From NCBI GenBank assembly GCA_963827705.1, contig CAWHBN010000022.1, positions 186,001-250,000 on the forward strand: a stretch of DNA of 64,000 nucleotides, written 5' to 3'. The number at the start of each line of letters is the position of its first letter. Position 1 is the first letter of the stretch. The stretch comes from JACDAN01 sp963827705. Lineage in GTDB: Bacteria; Actinomycetota; Thermoleophilia; Gaiellales; Gaiellaceae. The notes below the pieces were generated by a model. The model did no database searches. It had not been told where the DNA came from and saw only the letters and a list, made by a program, of their open reading frames with translations. This document shows, one piece after another, positions 43,418 through 52,084 of the stretch. The position numbers and the translations under genes were made by a program.

Positions 43418-44820
43418 GCCGGGAAGACGACCTCCGCCCGCAGGCCGCCGTCGGAGCTCAGGTCGAGCGTGCCGCGCAGCTCGTCCCGCACGAGTGCCTG
43501 GACGATCGACAGGCCGGTCCCCGAGGGCTCGTCCGCGATCCCGGCTCCGTCGTCGGCGATTGCGAGCACGACGTTGCCGTCGCTGCGTCCGAGCTCGACG
43601 CGCACCGAGTCGCCGCCGTGCTCGAGCGCGTTCTGGAGCAGCTCGCTGAAGACGAGCGCCAGCGCGGTCGCCCGGTTGCCGGCGAGCGACACCGGCTCGA
43701 GCGCGGTCTCGACGCGCTTGCCGGTCCCGAGCCCCTGGACGAGCATCGCCCGGAGTCGGTCCAGCAGCTCGTCGAGGTCGACGTCGTCGTGGCGGCTCTC
43801 CGTCAGCACCTCGTGGACGGCAGCTATCGCGAGGATCCTGTTCGCCGAATCGTCGAGCGCCTTCCGTGGGTCGACCTGCTCGCCGGAGCGCGCCTGGAGC
43901 CGTAGGAGCGACGCCACGGTCTGAAGGTTGTTCTTGACGCGGTGGTGGATCTCCTGGGCGAGGACACTGCGCATCACGGCCCGGCCATGCTCGAGCGCGA
44001 CGGCGGCGTGGTTCGCGATCGAGGAAAGGAGGGCGCGCTCCTGCTCCGTGAACGGCGTGTCCCGGTCGCAGACGAGCTCGCCGATCTGCCGGCCCTTCCA
44101 GCGGAGCGGGATCCTGATCGCGTGCTCGGCAGCACGGCCCTCGGGCCAGGCGATGTTCCCGTCCTCGAGGACGAGTGCAGCGCCGGCCGCGCCGACAGCG
44201 TCCACCGTGGTCTGCACGATCGCCTCCAGCGACTCCTCCAGGTAGAGGGACTCGGAGACCGCCTCGGAGATGCGCGCCAGCGCCTCCAGCTCGCCGACCC
44301 GTCGCTGGGCCTCGCTGTAGAGCTTCGCGTGCTCGATCGTCTGAGCGACCTGGGCGGCGATCGCGAGCAGCAGCTCGATCTCCTCGCCGGTGAACTCTCG
44401 CGGCTCGACCGTGCGGACGTTCAGTGCTCCGGCGAGCTTCTCCCGCGCGAGGATCGGGACGGCGAGGATCGACTCGTACTGGTCCTCCGGGAGGTTCGGG
44501 AAGCCCTTGAAGCGGGGGTCGAGGTGCGCCTGGGCCGGGAGCGCGATCGGCCTTCGCTCGGCGGCCGCGGTGCCGGTTATTCCCTCGCCGGGCCGCATCC
44601 GCGGTCGTCGCGTCATCGCCTCGACCGAGGTGCCTTGCGTGGCGCGCAGGACGAGCTCGTCGGCGCCCTCGTCATAGAGGTAGACGAAGCACGCGTCGGT
44701 GTCGAGCGCCTCGGCGACCTTGCGCGCGACGAGCGAGAGCACCTCCTCGAGGTCGAGCGTCGAGTTGACGGCCGCGATGCTCTCCGTGAGCAGCTGCAGA
44801 TGCCGCTCGGAGGCGTTCAC
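43414..44820 (-). CDS. soluble GAF-domain histidine kinase (HisKA_2 type), partner of the ANTAR regulator
   Basis: About 468 residues without membrane segments. Two GAF domains (about 10-170 and 190-305) precede the phospho-acceptor box EIHHRVKNNLQTVASLLRLQAR and an ATPase domain (LVFSELLQNALEHGG, IADDGAGIADEPSGTGLSIVQAL). HisKA_2 kinases commonly pair with ANTAR regulators. The GTG at 44820 begins VNASERHLQLLTE; a TTG at 44862 would add 14 residues. The signal sensed by the GAF domains is unknown. Confidence 0.88.
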   Translation of the reverse strand: MNASERHLQLLTESIAAVNSTLDLEEVLSLVARKVAEALDTDACFVYLYDEGADELVLRATQGTSVEAMTRRPRMRPGEGITGTAAAERRPIALPAQAHLDPRFKGFPNLPEDQYESILAVPILAREKLAGALNVRTVEPREFTGEEIELLLAIAAQVAQTIEHAKLYSEAQRRVGELEALARISEAVSESLYLEESLEAIVQTTVDAVGAAGAALVLEDGNIAWPEGRAAEHAIRIPLRWKGRQIGELVCDRDTPFTEQERALLSSIANHAAVALEHGRAVMRSVLAQEIHHRVKNNLQTVASLLRLQARSGEQVDPRKALDDSANRILAIAAVHEVLTESRHDDVDLDELLDRLRAMLVQGLGTGKRVETALEPVSLAGNRATALALVFSELLQNALEHGGDSVRVELGRSDGNVVLAIADDGAGIADEPSGTGLSIVQALVRDELRGTLDLSSDGGLRAEVVFPA

Positions 44821-44910
44821 ACGCCGATTGTAGAAGCGCACGGTTTGTTGAAGATGGCACAAGGCTGTGGGAAGATTCCTGGCACCCGACGCGTCAAGAG
44901 AAATGACAGT

Positions 44911-44927
44911 GGCGCCAGCCTGGCGCC
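44911..44927 (+). other. small hairpin in the 5' leader of the repeat protein
   Basis: Inverted repeat GGCGCCA-GCC-TGGCGCC, 20 nt before the start codon and just before the Shine-Dalgarno GAGAAGGGAG. It could affect translation or transcript stability. No more can be said. Confidence 0.35.
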
Positions 44928-44948
44928 CTGAGAGAAGGGAGCGGCCCT

Positions 44949-45869
44949 ATGGAGCAGATATCCGCGCGAGCAGCACTCGTGCCTGCTTCCGATCTCGGCG
45001 ATGGTCTCACTACGACCATTCCACGGTCGGACATCCAGGCCGTTCTCGCTGCGGAAGAGGAGCCGATCGAGCTTGTTCTCGACATCACTCGCTTTTCCGA
45101 CGGCGAGGCGGCCGCGACCCGGGAGATCTCGGTGGCGTGGGAGCGCACCGACCTCGAGCAGCTGCTGAGCGGGGCGCAGGGCGACGACATCGTCCTGACC
45201 TTCGACCGCGAAGCTCTGGGACGGGCGACCGACGATGTCGAGGCGCACGGCTTGCGGGAGACAGCCCTCGTTCTGGCTGTCGCCGCGACCGCTGTCGCCG
45301 GTGGTGCGGCGAGTGCCGCGGCTGAGCCGGGAGCGTCCTACGGCGGGACCACTCCGATCGTCCAGTCGACGAGTCCGGACGATCGTGCCTTCGCACGCGG
45401 CGAGGTCGCGACGGGGGACGGCGTTGCCGCCGATGACCGCGCGTTCGCGCGGGTTGCCCCGCCGGCAATGAGCCCGGACGATCGTGCTCTTCCGCGCACG
45501 ACACCGGTTGCGGCACCGGAGCCTGGCGTGAGCCCGGACGATCGTGCTCTTCCGCGCGTCACGCCGGTTGCGGCACCGGAACCAGGCGTGAGCCCGGACG
45601 ATCGCGCACTTCCGCGGGTTGAGCCGCCGCAGATGAGCCCAGACGATCGGGCACTTCCGCGGGTTGAGCCGCCGCAGATGAGCCCGGACGACCGTGCACT
45701 TCCGCGCACGGATCCGGTCGCAACGACGGGAGGCACGGTGTCGGACCCGAGCACCTTCTCGGTGCCTGGTCCCGAGACCGTCGGCGTCATCGCGGCGATC
45801 GCACTGATGATCACCGGCGCGTACTTCCTCGTCGGCACCGACCGGCGGCGGATGCGGCCGGCCTCATAG
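44949..45869 (+). CDS. repeat protein with SPDDRALPR units and C-terminal membrane helix
   Basis: 306 residues. Residues 1-105 are an acidic globular-looking domain without recognised family. A small hydrophobic stretch (ETALVLAVAATAVAGGAASAAA) follows. Residues about 140-265 are Pro-rich and contain seven copies of a nine-residue motif SPDDRALPR (two earlier variants read DDRAFAR), each followed by 8-20 residues such as VEPPQM or TPVAAPEPGV. The C-terminus has one helix (VGVIAAIALMITGAYFLVGT) and a basic tail. The hydrophobic stretch might make the repeats a loop or exposed region. No function is evident. Confidence 0.68.
   Translation: MEQISARAALVPASDLGDGLTTTIPRSDIQAVLAAEEEPIELVLDITRFSDGEAAATREISVAWERTDLEQLLSGAQGDDIVLTFDREALGRATDDVEAHGLRETALVLAVAATAVAGGAASAAAEPGASYGGTTPIVQSTSPDDRAFARGEVATGDGVAADDRAFARVAPPAMSPDDRALPRTTPVAAPEPGVSPDDRALPRVTPVAAPEPGVSPDDRALPRVEPPQMSPDDRALPRVEPPQMSPDDRALPRTDPVATTGGTVSDPSTFSVPGPETVGVIAAIALMITGAYFLVGTDRRRMRPAS
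45466..45720 (+). repeat. in-gene tandem DNA repeat
   Basis: Five consecutive copies of a 42-60-bp unit sharing AGCCCGGACGATCG and CTTCCGCG, encoding the SPDDRALPR motifs. Copies are nearly identical, which points to recent expansion or gene conversion. Confidence 0.8.
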
Positions 45870-45879
45870 ACCCGTAGAC

Positions 45880-45909
45880 GGGGGCGTCGCCTCGCGCGGT
45901 GGCGTCCCC
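45880..45909 (+). terminator. hairpin after the repeat protein
   Basis: GGGGGCGTCGCC pairs with GGTGGCGTCCCC across a 6-base loop, 12 pairs with three wobbles. No T tract follows. Probable terminator of the upstream gene. Confidence 0.5.
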
Positions 45910-45996
45910 GGCTGCGATCCCGCGCGCGACACCGCTTACAAAGTCCTTACCCATGTCAACGGAAATCGTTGACAGCAGAGGCGTACGTTTCACTCC

Positions 45997-46260
45997 ATGA
46001 GTGAGGCGCTGCCCGTCCTCCCCGACCTCAGCCAGACGATCGGCTACCTGGTCGCGGATGCGAGGGGCAGGGTCGTCGGCCGCGTCGAGTGCCCGATGTA
46101 CGGCACCGCCCGCGACATTCCCGACGCCCTCTCCGTCCGGTCCGGCTTCCTCTCGCGGCGCCGGCGACTCGTCCCGGCCGCGACGATCGAGGAGATCGAC
46201 CGCTCGAGCGGCGTCGTGGGCCTGAAGGTCGAGCGCGAGTCGATTCGCGCGTTTCTCTAG
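45997..46260 (+). CDS. small PRC-barrel-like protein
   Basis: 87 residues, one compact beta-rich domain: TIGYLVADARGRVVGRVE, then SVRSGFLSRRRRLVPAATIEEID and GVVGLKVERESIRAFL. The pattern resembles PRC-barrel proteins, which bind RNA or other proteins. A TTGACA occurs about 25 bp upstream of the start, but no well-spaced -10 was found. Function unknown. Confidence 0.6.
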   Translation: MSEALPVLPDLSQTIGYLVADARGRVVGRVECPMYGTARDIPDALSVRSGFLSRRRRLVPAATIEEIDRSSGVVGLKVERESIRAFL

Positions 46261-46334
46261 AAACGCGGACGGAAAACATCCACAATGGTCAGGTGTCCCG
46301 CCCTGCCTGCGGCGGGTGGGACGTACTGACGGCC

Positions 46335-46364
46335 GACCGCGAGCTGCGTTTGCAGCTCGCGGTC
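46335..46364. terminator. bidirectional hairpin between convergent genes
   Basis: Perfect 13-bp stem GACCGCGAGCTGC/GCAGCTCGCGGTC with loop GTTT, between the PRC-like gene and glnA. A second, weaker hairpin (GTCCC/GGGAC, 46294-46322) lies just before. No T tract on either side, but position and strength fit a shared terminator. Confidence 0.65.
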
Positions 46365-46373
46365 GTTGTGGCC

Positions 46374-47738
46374 TCAAAGCACAGGGAGATAGCGCTCCAG
46401 CTCCCACGATGTGAGCTGAACGCGGTACTCGTCCCACTCCTTCCGCTTGAGCTCGATGTAGCGGTCGAAGATGTGGCGGCCCAGCGCCTGCTTCGCCAGC
46501 TCCGAATGCGCGAGCTCGTCGATCGCCTCACCGAGCGTCTCCGGTAGCGCAACGATGCCGCGCTCCTCCCGCTGCTCGGGCGTCAGGTGGTAGAGGTTGG
46601 TCTCCATCGGCTCGGGCAGCTCGTAGCCGCGCTCGATCCCCTCGAGCCCCGCATGGAGCAGCGCGGCGAAGGTGAGGTACGGATTGCAGGCCGGGTCCGG
46701 GCACCGGATCTCCGCTCGCGTCGCCTCCTCCGAGCCCGGCTTGTAGAGCGGGATCCGAATCAGGGCCGAGCGGTTCCGCTGCGACCAGGCGACGTAGACC
46801 GGCGCCTCATAGCCCGGCACGAGCCGCTTGTACGAGTTGACCCACTGCGCGAAGACGCCTGCGATCTCACGCGCATGTCGCAGCTGTCCGGCGATGAAGG
46901 CCTTGCCCGTGTCGGACAGGTGCCACTTGTCCTCCTCGTCGAAGAACTGGTTCCGGCCGTCCGTGAAGAGCGACATGTGCGTGTGCATGCCGGAGCCGTT
47001 CTCGCCGAAGATCGGCTTCGGCATGAAGGTTGCGTGGAAGCCGGCCTTCTTCGCGATCTCCTTGACGATCAGGCGGTACGTGATCGTGTGGTCGGCCATC
47101 TCGAGCGCCGGCGCGAAGCGCATGTCGATCTCGTGCTGGGACGGCCCCACCTCGTGGTGGACGTACTCGATCGGGATTCCCATCGACTCGAGCGCGCGGA
47201 CGGTCTCCTGTCTGAGCTCACTCGCGGCGTCCATCGTCGTCATCGCGAAGTAGCCGCCTTCGTCGAGGGTCTCGGTGCCCTTTGCGTCCTTGAAGAGGAA
47301 GTACTCGAGCTCGGGGCCGACGTTGAACGTGTCGAAGCCCATGCCCTTCATCCGCTCGAGCGCGCGGCGGAGGACGTAGCGCGGGTCGCCCTCGTAGGGC
47401 TCGCCGTCGGGCGTGACGACGTCGCAGATCATCCTGGCGACCTTGGTCTCACCCTCGCGCCAGGGCATCAGCTGGAACGTGCGCGGGTCGGGGATCGCGA
47501 CCATGTCGGACTCCTCGATCGCGTTGAAGCCGGTGATCGACGAGCCGTCGAAGCCCATCCCGTCGTCGAGGGCGTCCTCCATCTCCGCCGGGGTGACCGC
47601 GAAGCTCTTCAGGTGTCCCTCGAGATCGGTGAACCAGAGCAGGAGGAACTCCACGCCCTCGTCCTTGATCCGCTTCAGGACCTCCTTGCGGTCCTCCGTG
47701 CTCGACGTCGCTCTCGGCTTGCTCTCGACCTGCGCCAT
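46374..47738 (-). CDS. glnA: glutamine synthetase type I, alpha-like
   Basis: 454 residues. FVLLWFTDLEG-type start, GMGFDGSSITGF, GPELEYFLF, HHEVGPSQHEIDMRFAPAL, NGSGMHTHMSL and PGYEAPVYVAWSQRNRSALIRIP are GS signatures. The C-terminal region reads NLYHLTPEQREERG, so the Tyr that other GS enzymes adenylylate is present. Length and C-terminus (AKQALGRHIFDRYIELKRKEWDEYR) put it in the I-alpha group, unlike the second GS at 54.4 kb. A leader with a terminator precedes it. It converts glutamate and ammonia to glutamine. Confidence 0.94.
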   Translation of the reverse strand: MAQVESKPRATSSTEDRKEVLKRIKDEGVEFLLLWFTDLEGHLKSFAVTPAEMEDALDDGMGFDGSSITGFNAIEESDMVAIPDPRTFQLMPWREGETKVARMICDVVTPDGEPYEGDPRYVLRRALERMKGMGFDTFNVGPELEYFLFKDAKGTETLDEGGYFAMTTMDAASELRQETVRALESMGIPIEYVHHEVGPSQHEIDMRFAPALEMADHTITYRLIVKEIAKKAGFHATFMPKPIFGENGSGMHTHMSLFTDGRNQFFDEEDKWHLSDTGKAFIAGQLRHAREIAGVFAQWVNSYKRLVPGYEAPVYVAWSQRNRSALIRIPLYKPGSEEATRAEIRCPDPACNPYLTFAALLHAGLEGIERGYELPEPMETNLYHLTPEQREERGIVALPETLGEAIDELAHSELAKQALGRHIFDRYIELKRKEWDEYRVQLTSWELERYLPVL

Positions 47739-47756
47739 GAAACTGCCTCCTTAAAT

Positions 47757-47800
47757 GCGAAAAGCCTCGGGCAGAGGCCCGAGGCTCCATTGCCTCCGTG
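47757..47800 (-). promoter_or_regulatory. glnA leader with terminator hairpin, shared with the second GS gene
   Basis: Upstream of glnA on the minus strand runs GAGGCAATGGAGCCTCGGGC, then a perfect 10-bp hairpin AGCCTCGGGC/GCCCGAGGCT (47763-47786), TTTTCGC, and AAGGAGG before the ATG. The ATG in it (47790) opens a short ORF starting MEPRASARGF. The same order and wording recur before the GS gene at 54.4 kb, which argues for a common attenuator. Confidence 0.7.
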
Positions 47801-47811
47801 CCCGCACGAGA

Positions 47812-49134
47812 CTACTGGCCTGGTCGGGCTCCCGCAAGTGCTCCGTCGGGTTCCTCGACAGGCACCGCTGTCTCGGTCGGGTCGCTGAGGATCACGCGGC
47901 TCGTGTGGCCCGGCGTCTCGGTGTCACGCATGCCCGGCAGGAAGTAGAAGACCACGGTCAGAGCGCTCGCGCCGAAGCCTGCGATCAGCAGCACGGTGTT
48001 CACGCCGAGCCAGCCGGCGATCGGGCCGGTGACCGCGAACGAGAGTGGAACGAGTCCGAAGGAGAGCAGCCAGTCCACGCTCTTGACGCGGCCGAGGAGC
48101 GCTGCCGGCACCACCCGCTGCATCAGCGTCACCCACACGATCAACCCGGCCGCCCAGCAGCCTTCACCCGCAAACGAGATCGCCATCGCCTGCCAGGGAA
48201 CACCGGCGAACGCGTAGGCGGCGATCTGAAGGCAGGCAATCATCCAGAGTGCGTACATGAACGTGATGTGCCGACGCGGGAGGCCGATCTGGCCCACGAC
48301 GAGCGAGACGAGGATCGCACCGAGGCCGCCCGCGGCGAAGACGAGGCCGAGGTCGCCGGCGTCGCCGCCGAGGTCGTTGCGAACGAGATACGGCATCAGC
48401 ACCGTGAACGGCCCGTAGACCAGGAAGACGGCGACGAGGGCCCAGCCCAGCGTGCCCCAGAGCCACACGGTCCGGCGGACGAATCGGAGGCCTTCCATGA
48501 TGTCCCGGCGCATCGAGGTAGGCCCGTCCGACTGCGCCTTGGCCGCCTGAGGGCGGAGGAGCAGCAGCATCGCGATCCCGAACGCGAACGTCGCGGCGTC
48601 GACGAAGAACGCGGTCCCGACGCCGAGGGAGTGGACGACGAGGCCGCCCAGCGCCGGCCCGATGAACGCGAACGCAGCCTGCCTCACGAACTGCGACAGC
48701 GAGTTCGCCTGGACGAGCAGGTGCCTGGGGACGAGGTCGGGGACGATCGCGCTCGCCGCGGGCCCCTGGAAAGCCTGGCCGGCGCCGAAGAAGACCGAGA
48801 TCACGAAGATGTGCCAGAGCTCGATGGTCTCCGTGACCGCGAGCAGCCCGAGGGCGGCGACGCAGGCGCCTCGCAGCGCGCTCGAGAAGATCAGGACCTT
48901 CCGGCGCTCGAAGCGGTCGGTGACGACACCGCCGACGAGGACCAGGGCGACGATCGGGATCGTCTCCGCGACGCCGACGACCGCGAGCGCGGTGGGGGAG
49001 TTCCAGAGGTCGAAGACCTGCCACGCGATGGCGACCATGAAGAAGCCGTCGCCGATCAGCGACACGGTCCAGCCCAGCCAGAAGAGCGCGAAATCGCGCT
49101 CCCGGAGCGGCTGGAGCATCCGGATCCGCCTCAC
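47812..49134 (-). CDS. MFS transporter
   Basis: 440 residues with 12 predicted helices. FALFWLGWTVSLIGDGFFMVAIAW, GGVVTDRFERRKVLI (the MFS loop 2-3 motif), GPALGGLVVHSLG and PWQAMAISFAGEG are typical of the MFS efflux class similar to EntS/MdfA-like exporters. The C-terminal tail is hydrophilic. The GTG at 49134 overlaps the stop of the next MFS gene. Last gene of the operon 52911 to 47812. Cargo unknown; export of a small molecule is most likely. Confidence 0.8.
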   Translation of the reverse strand: MRRIRMLQPLRERDFALFWLGWTVSLIGDGFFMVAIAWQVFDLWNSPTALAVVGVAETIPIVALVLVGGVVTDRFERRKVLIFSSALRGACVAALGLLAVTETIELWHIFVISVFFGAGQAFQGPAASAIVPDLVPRHLLVQANSLSQFVRQAAFAFIGPALGGLVVHSLGVGTAFFVDAATFAFGIAMLLLLRPQAAKAQSDGPTSMRRDIMEGLRFVRRTVWLWGTLGWALVAVFLVYGPFTVLMPYLVRNDLGGDAGDLGLVFAAGGLGAILVSLVVGQIGLPRRHITFMYALWMIACLQIAAYAFAGVPWQAMAISFAGEGCWAAGLIVWVTLMQRVVPAALLGRVKSVDWLLSFGLVPLSFAVTGPIAGWLGVNTVLLIAGFGASALTVVFYFLPGMRDTETPGHTSRVILSDPTETAVPVEEPDGALAGARPGQ

Positions 49135-50387
49135 GCGGGCGCTTCGGCCTCTTCGAGCTCGGGCTCGCGGCCGCCATGGCGCAGCGCCCGTAGGAAGAGC
49201 GGAATCGCCGGCGTGAGCAGGAGACCGGTCGCGACGAGAGCGGCCCGCAGCGACCCGACCGTCCCGATCACGCCGATGGCCGGCCCGCCGGCGACTTCGC
49301 CGATCGCGTCCGCCTGGCTCGCGATCGAGTTCACCGTGGCGCGCACGCTGGAGTCCTCGACGTTCTTGTTCAGCCAGGTGACGTAGAGCGGGTCCTTGAG
49401 GCGGCGCACGAGCCGCGCGACGAGGTAGGCGACGGCGGCGACCGCAAAGCTCGTGGCGAGCCCGAAGATCACGATCGAGACGGACAGGACGACGGTCAGC
49501 CAGAGCAGCGTGCGGGCCAGCTTCGCGTTGTTCGCGTGCTCGAACCGCGGCACCAGGAACGAGGTGATCACGATCCCGGCGACGAGGCCGACGATGTTGA
49601 AGACGCCGAACCAGACGACCGGGTCCATGCCCCACAGCTCCGGGAGCCCGACGTCCTTGAGCAGGTGCGCCTCCCACAGTCGGTCGAGGCCCTCGGATGC
49701 GGCCCCGGCGAAGAACGTGATGCCGACGATGAGCAGGAGGATGTTGTGCCCGCGCACGAGCTTTCCGCCCGTGACCGCCGTCGTCCGCATGGCGCGCAGC
49801 GGCGACTTGCGCTCCTCCACGGGACGGCGTTGGAAGCCGTGCTCAGGCATGAGGAAGATGCACGCGATCCCGGTCAGCACCGAGACGATCCCGCCGAAGA
49901 CGATCCCCGCGCCGAGGTCCCACGTCGCGATCCCGACGCCGAGCGCGGAGCCGGCGATCGCGCCAAGGTACGAGAACTGGTTCCCGCGCAGGAACACCCG
50001 GCCGATCCCCTCCACCCCGTGCTCGTCCGTGATCCACGCCTCCCAGGCGCCGCTCGTGAAGGTGCCGCCGATCCCTCGCAGGATCACGGCGAGCACGATC
50101 ACCCAATAGACGGCGACGAGGCCGAAGATCACCAGCGACAGCCCCGCCAGGATCATCCCGATGATGATCGAGAGCCGCCTGCTGTAGGTGTCGGCGACGA
50201 CGCCGGTCGGCACTTCGAAGAGGAAGATCGCGATCTCGCTCACCGTCCCGAGCAGGACGAGCTGGAGCGGGTTCACGCCGACGTCCTGCACGAGGTAGAC
50301 CGCCCAGACCGTGAACGCCGCCTGGGCGCCGAGCGTGTCGAAGAACTCCATCCCGTAGAAGACGCGGGTAGCGTCGAAGCGCCTCAC
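49131..50387 (-). CDS. MFS transporter
   Basis: 418 residues, 12 predicted helices. FEVPTGVVADTYSRRLSIIIGM carries the MFS loop motif, and LRGIGGTFTSGAWEAWITDE and NSIASQADAIGEVAGGPAIG are typical of the tetracycline/drug-type efflux class. Start overlaps the acetyltransferase stop (ATGA). It differs clearly from the next MFS gene, so the operon carries two distinct exporters. Confidence 0.8.
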   Translation of the reverse strand: MRRFDATRVFYGMEFFDTLGAQAAFTVWAVYLVQDVGVNPLQLVLLGTVSEIAIFLFEVPTGVVADTYSRRLSIIIGMILAGLSLVIFGLVAVYWVIVLAVILRGIGGTFTSGAWEAWITDEHGVEGIGRVFLRGNQFSYLGAIAGSALGVGIATWDLGAGIVFGGIVSVLTGIACIFLMPEHGFQRRPVEERKSPLRAMRTTAVTGGKLVRGHNILLLIVGITFFAGAASEGLDRLWEAHLLKDVGLPELWGMDPVVWFGVFNIVGLVAGIVITSFLVPRFEHANNAKLARTLLWLTVVLSVSIVIFGLATSFAVAAVAYLVARLVRRLKDPLYVTWLNKNVEDSSVRATVNSIASQADAIGEVAGGPAIGVIGTVGSLRAALVATGLLLTPAIPLFLRALRHGGREPELEEAEAPA

Positions 50388-51253
50388 AGGGGCCTCGAGA
50401 CGTTGATCACCGCCGGCCGGGGACGGTAGCCGAGCTTCAGGTTGACGGCCTGCATGGCGGCGTTTCCGTCCTGCGTCCAGGTCGTCAGCTCGCGGAAGCC
50501 GTGCTCGCCGGCCCAGTGGATCAGCGCCTGCTTGAGGGCAGTCGCGATTCCGCGGCCGCGGTGCGAGCGGAGAACCGCAGTCAGGCCGTGTTCGGCCAGG
50601 CCGTCGACGCGCTCCATCAGCGCCGCTGCGCCAACGACACGACCGGCGTCGAGCGCCAGGAACGTGACAGGCCCGGACACCTCCTCAGCGAGCCATTCCT
50701 CGTAGGTCGGGGCTGGGATCGGCGGCGACACGGGCATGTCCGGGTAGCACTCGGCCCAGACCTCGTACGCCTCTTCGTGGCGGCTCTCGTCGAGCTCCGC
50801 CAACTCGATCCCGTCCGGGGAATTCGGCTCGGCTTCGCGCGGACCGACCTCGCGCGAGAGCTCGACCTGGCGCTGAGACTCCTCGAAGCCGCGGTTCGTG
50901 ACCCATGCGATCGAGTCGGGGTCGTCCTCGAAGACCATTCCGGAGACCTGCGGCCGCTCGAGCTGGGCGGCATGCGCGAAGACGCGGTCGAGAAGCTCCG
51001 AGCCGATGCCGCGTCGCCGATGCTCCGGAAGGACGCAAACGACGATCGCAGTGCGCTCGGGCGACTGTGAGGGGCCGCAGAATCCAAGGCCCACGACCTC
51101 GTCCCCTTCGAGGGCCACGAGGTAGAGACGCTCAGGCTGCCGCTCGAGCCGCCGCTTGACGTCCTCGATCCTTGTCGGCTCGCGCGGCGTGATCGCGTTC
51201 CAGACGTCGCAGTACGCGGCGAGGTCGGCGTCAGTCTCCGCGCGCCGGATCAT
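50384..51253 (-). CDS. tandem GNAT acetyltransferase
   Basis: 289 residues with two GNAT folds. The first has EVVGLGFCGPSQSPERTAIVVCVLPEHRRRGIGSELLD, the second RVVGAAALMERVDGLAEHGLTAVLRSHRGRGIATALKQALI with the R-G-x-G-I/T acetyl-CoA motif. The ATG at 51253 overlaps the stop of the permease in its shifted frame. Substrate unknown; it may modify the compound exported by the operon. Confidence 0.8.
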   Translation of the reverse strand: MIRRAETDADLAAYCDVWNAITPREPTRIEDVKRRLERQPERLYLVALEGDEVVGLGFCGPSQSPERTAIVVCVLPEHRRRGIGSELLDRVFAHAAQLERPQVSGMVFEDDPDSIAWVTNRGFEESQRQVELSREVGPREAEPNSPDGIELAELDESRHEEAYEVWAECYPDMPVSPPIPAPTYEEWLAEEVSGPVTFLALDAGRVVGAAALMERVDGLAEHGLTAVLRSHRGRGIATALKQALIHWAGEHGFRELTTWTQDGNAAMQAVNLKLGYRPRPAVINVSRPL

Positions 51254-52084
51254 CCCGACCGCTTCAGCTTGCCGTGCCGCTTCGCGTAGATCTCGCCGCG
51301 CCGGAAGACCCAGAGGCCCGAGCGGAATCGTGACGGCGCCGATCAGGACGAGCGGCCAGAGCTCGTCGCCCATCTCCGACAGCCCGTCGCCCTCGATGAT
51401 CGCGTCGCGCAGCCCGTCCAGCGCATAGGTCGCCGGCGAGAAGACCGACAGGAACTGCATCCACTCGGGCAGCACCGAGACCGGGTAGTAGACGCCTGAG
51501 ATCACGAGCAGGATCCCCTGCGCCATGAACCCGAGCTGCGTCCCCTTCTCCGGCGAGATCAGCGGGAGGACGGCCGTCATCATCCCGATCCCGATGAACG
51601 AGACCGAGGCGACTAGCAGCACCACGATCGCCGCGAGGTAGTCGGCGCTCGAGAGATTGAGATCGAAGAAGAGTGCGACGACTCCGAAGAGCAGGATCGC
51701 GCGGATGATCCCGTAGACGATCGCGAACAGGCCCATCCCGAACAGGTGCACGGGCCGGGAGAGGGGCGCCATGAACGTGTACTCGATCGTCCCCTCCCAG
51801 CGCTCCCAGGCGACGGTCTCCGTGAGGATCTCGAAGATCACGCCGAGGTACGCCCAGACGACGGCGCCGACGAGCAGCTGTGTCGTCACCCGCTCGACGT
51901 CGATGTCGCCGCCCGTGGCCTCGACGCCCTCGCCGATGAAGACGATCGTGAGCGTGTTCGCGATCGTCCAGACGAAGAACGCGACGTCCCACCAGATGTA
52001 GCGGCGGACGAGGTAGACGTTTCGCTCGAAGACGCCGGAGAGCCCGATCAGCTCGTGTCTGAGGACTGCGGCTGCGCCGGGCAT
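51250..52084 (-). pseudogene. ABC-2 type permease, frameshifted at its C-terminus
   Basis: Starting at 52084 the protein has six predicted helices (YIWWDVAFFVWTIANTLTIVFIG, LVGAVVWAYLGVIFEIL, PVHLFGMGLFAIVYGIIRAILLFGVVAL, LAAIVVLLVASVSFIGIGMMTAV, LGFMAQGILLVISGVYYPV, LWPLVLIGAVTIPLG). Near 51318 an extra base throws the frame into the acetyltransferase. In the shifted frame the natural end LWVFRRGEIYAKRHGKLKRSG and a stop at 51250 appear. So the fusion to the acetyltransferase is not real. Confidence 0.8.

Noticed and set aside
45360..45720. Regular direct repeats as a CRISPR array
   Set aside because: The repeats are in frame, encode SPDDRALPR units within one gene, and the spacers are also repeated.
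45965..45996. Sigma-70 promoter for the PRC-like gene
   Set aside because: TTGACA is present but the only TACGTT candidate for the -10 lies too close to it.
50384..52084. A single protein joining an ABC-2 permease to a double acetyltransferase
   Set aside because: The permease's normal C-terminus and stop appear in another frame just before the acetyltransferase ATG, so the fusion is caused by a frameshift.
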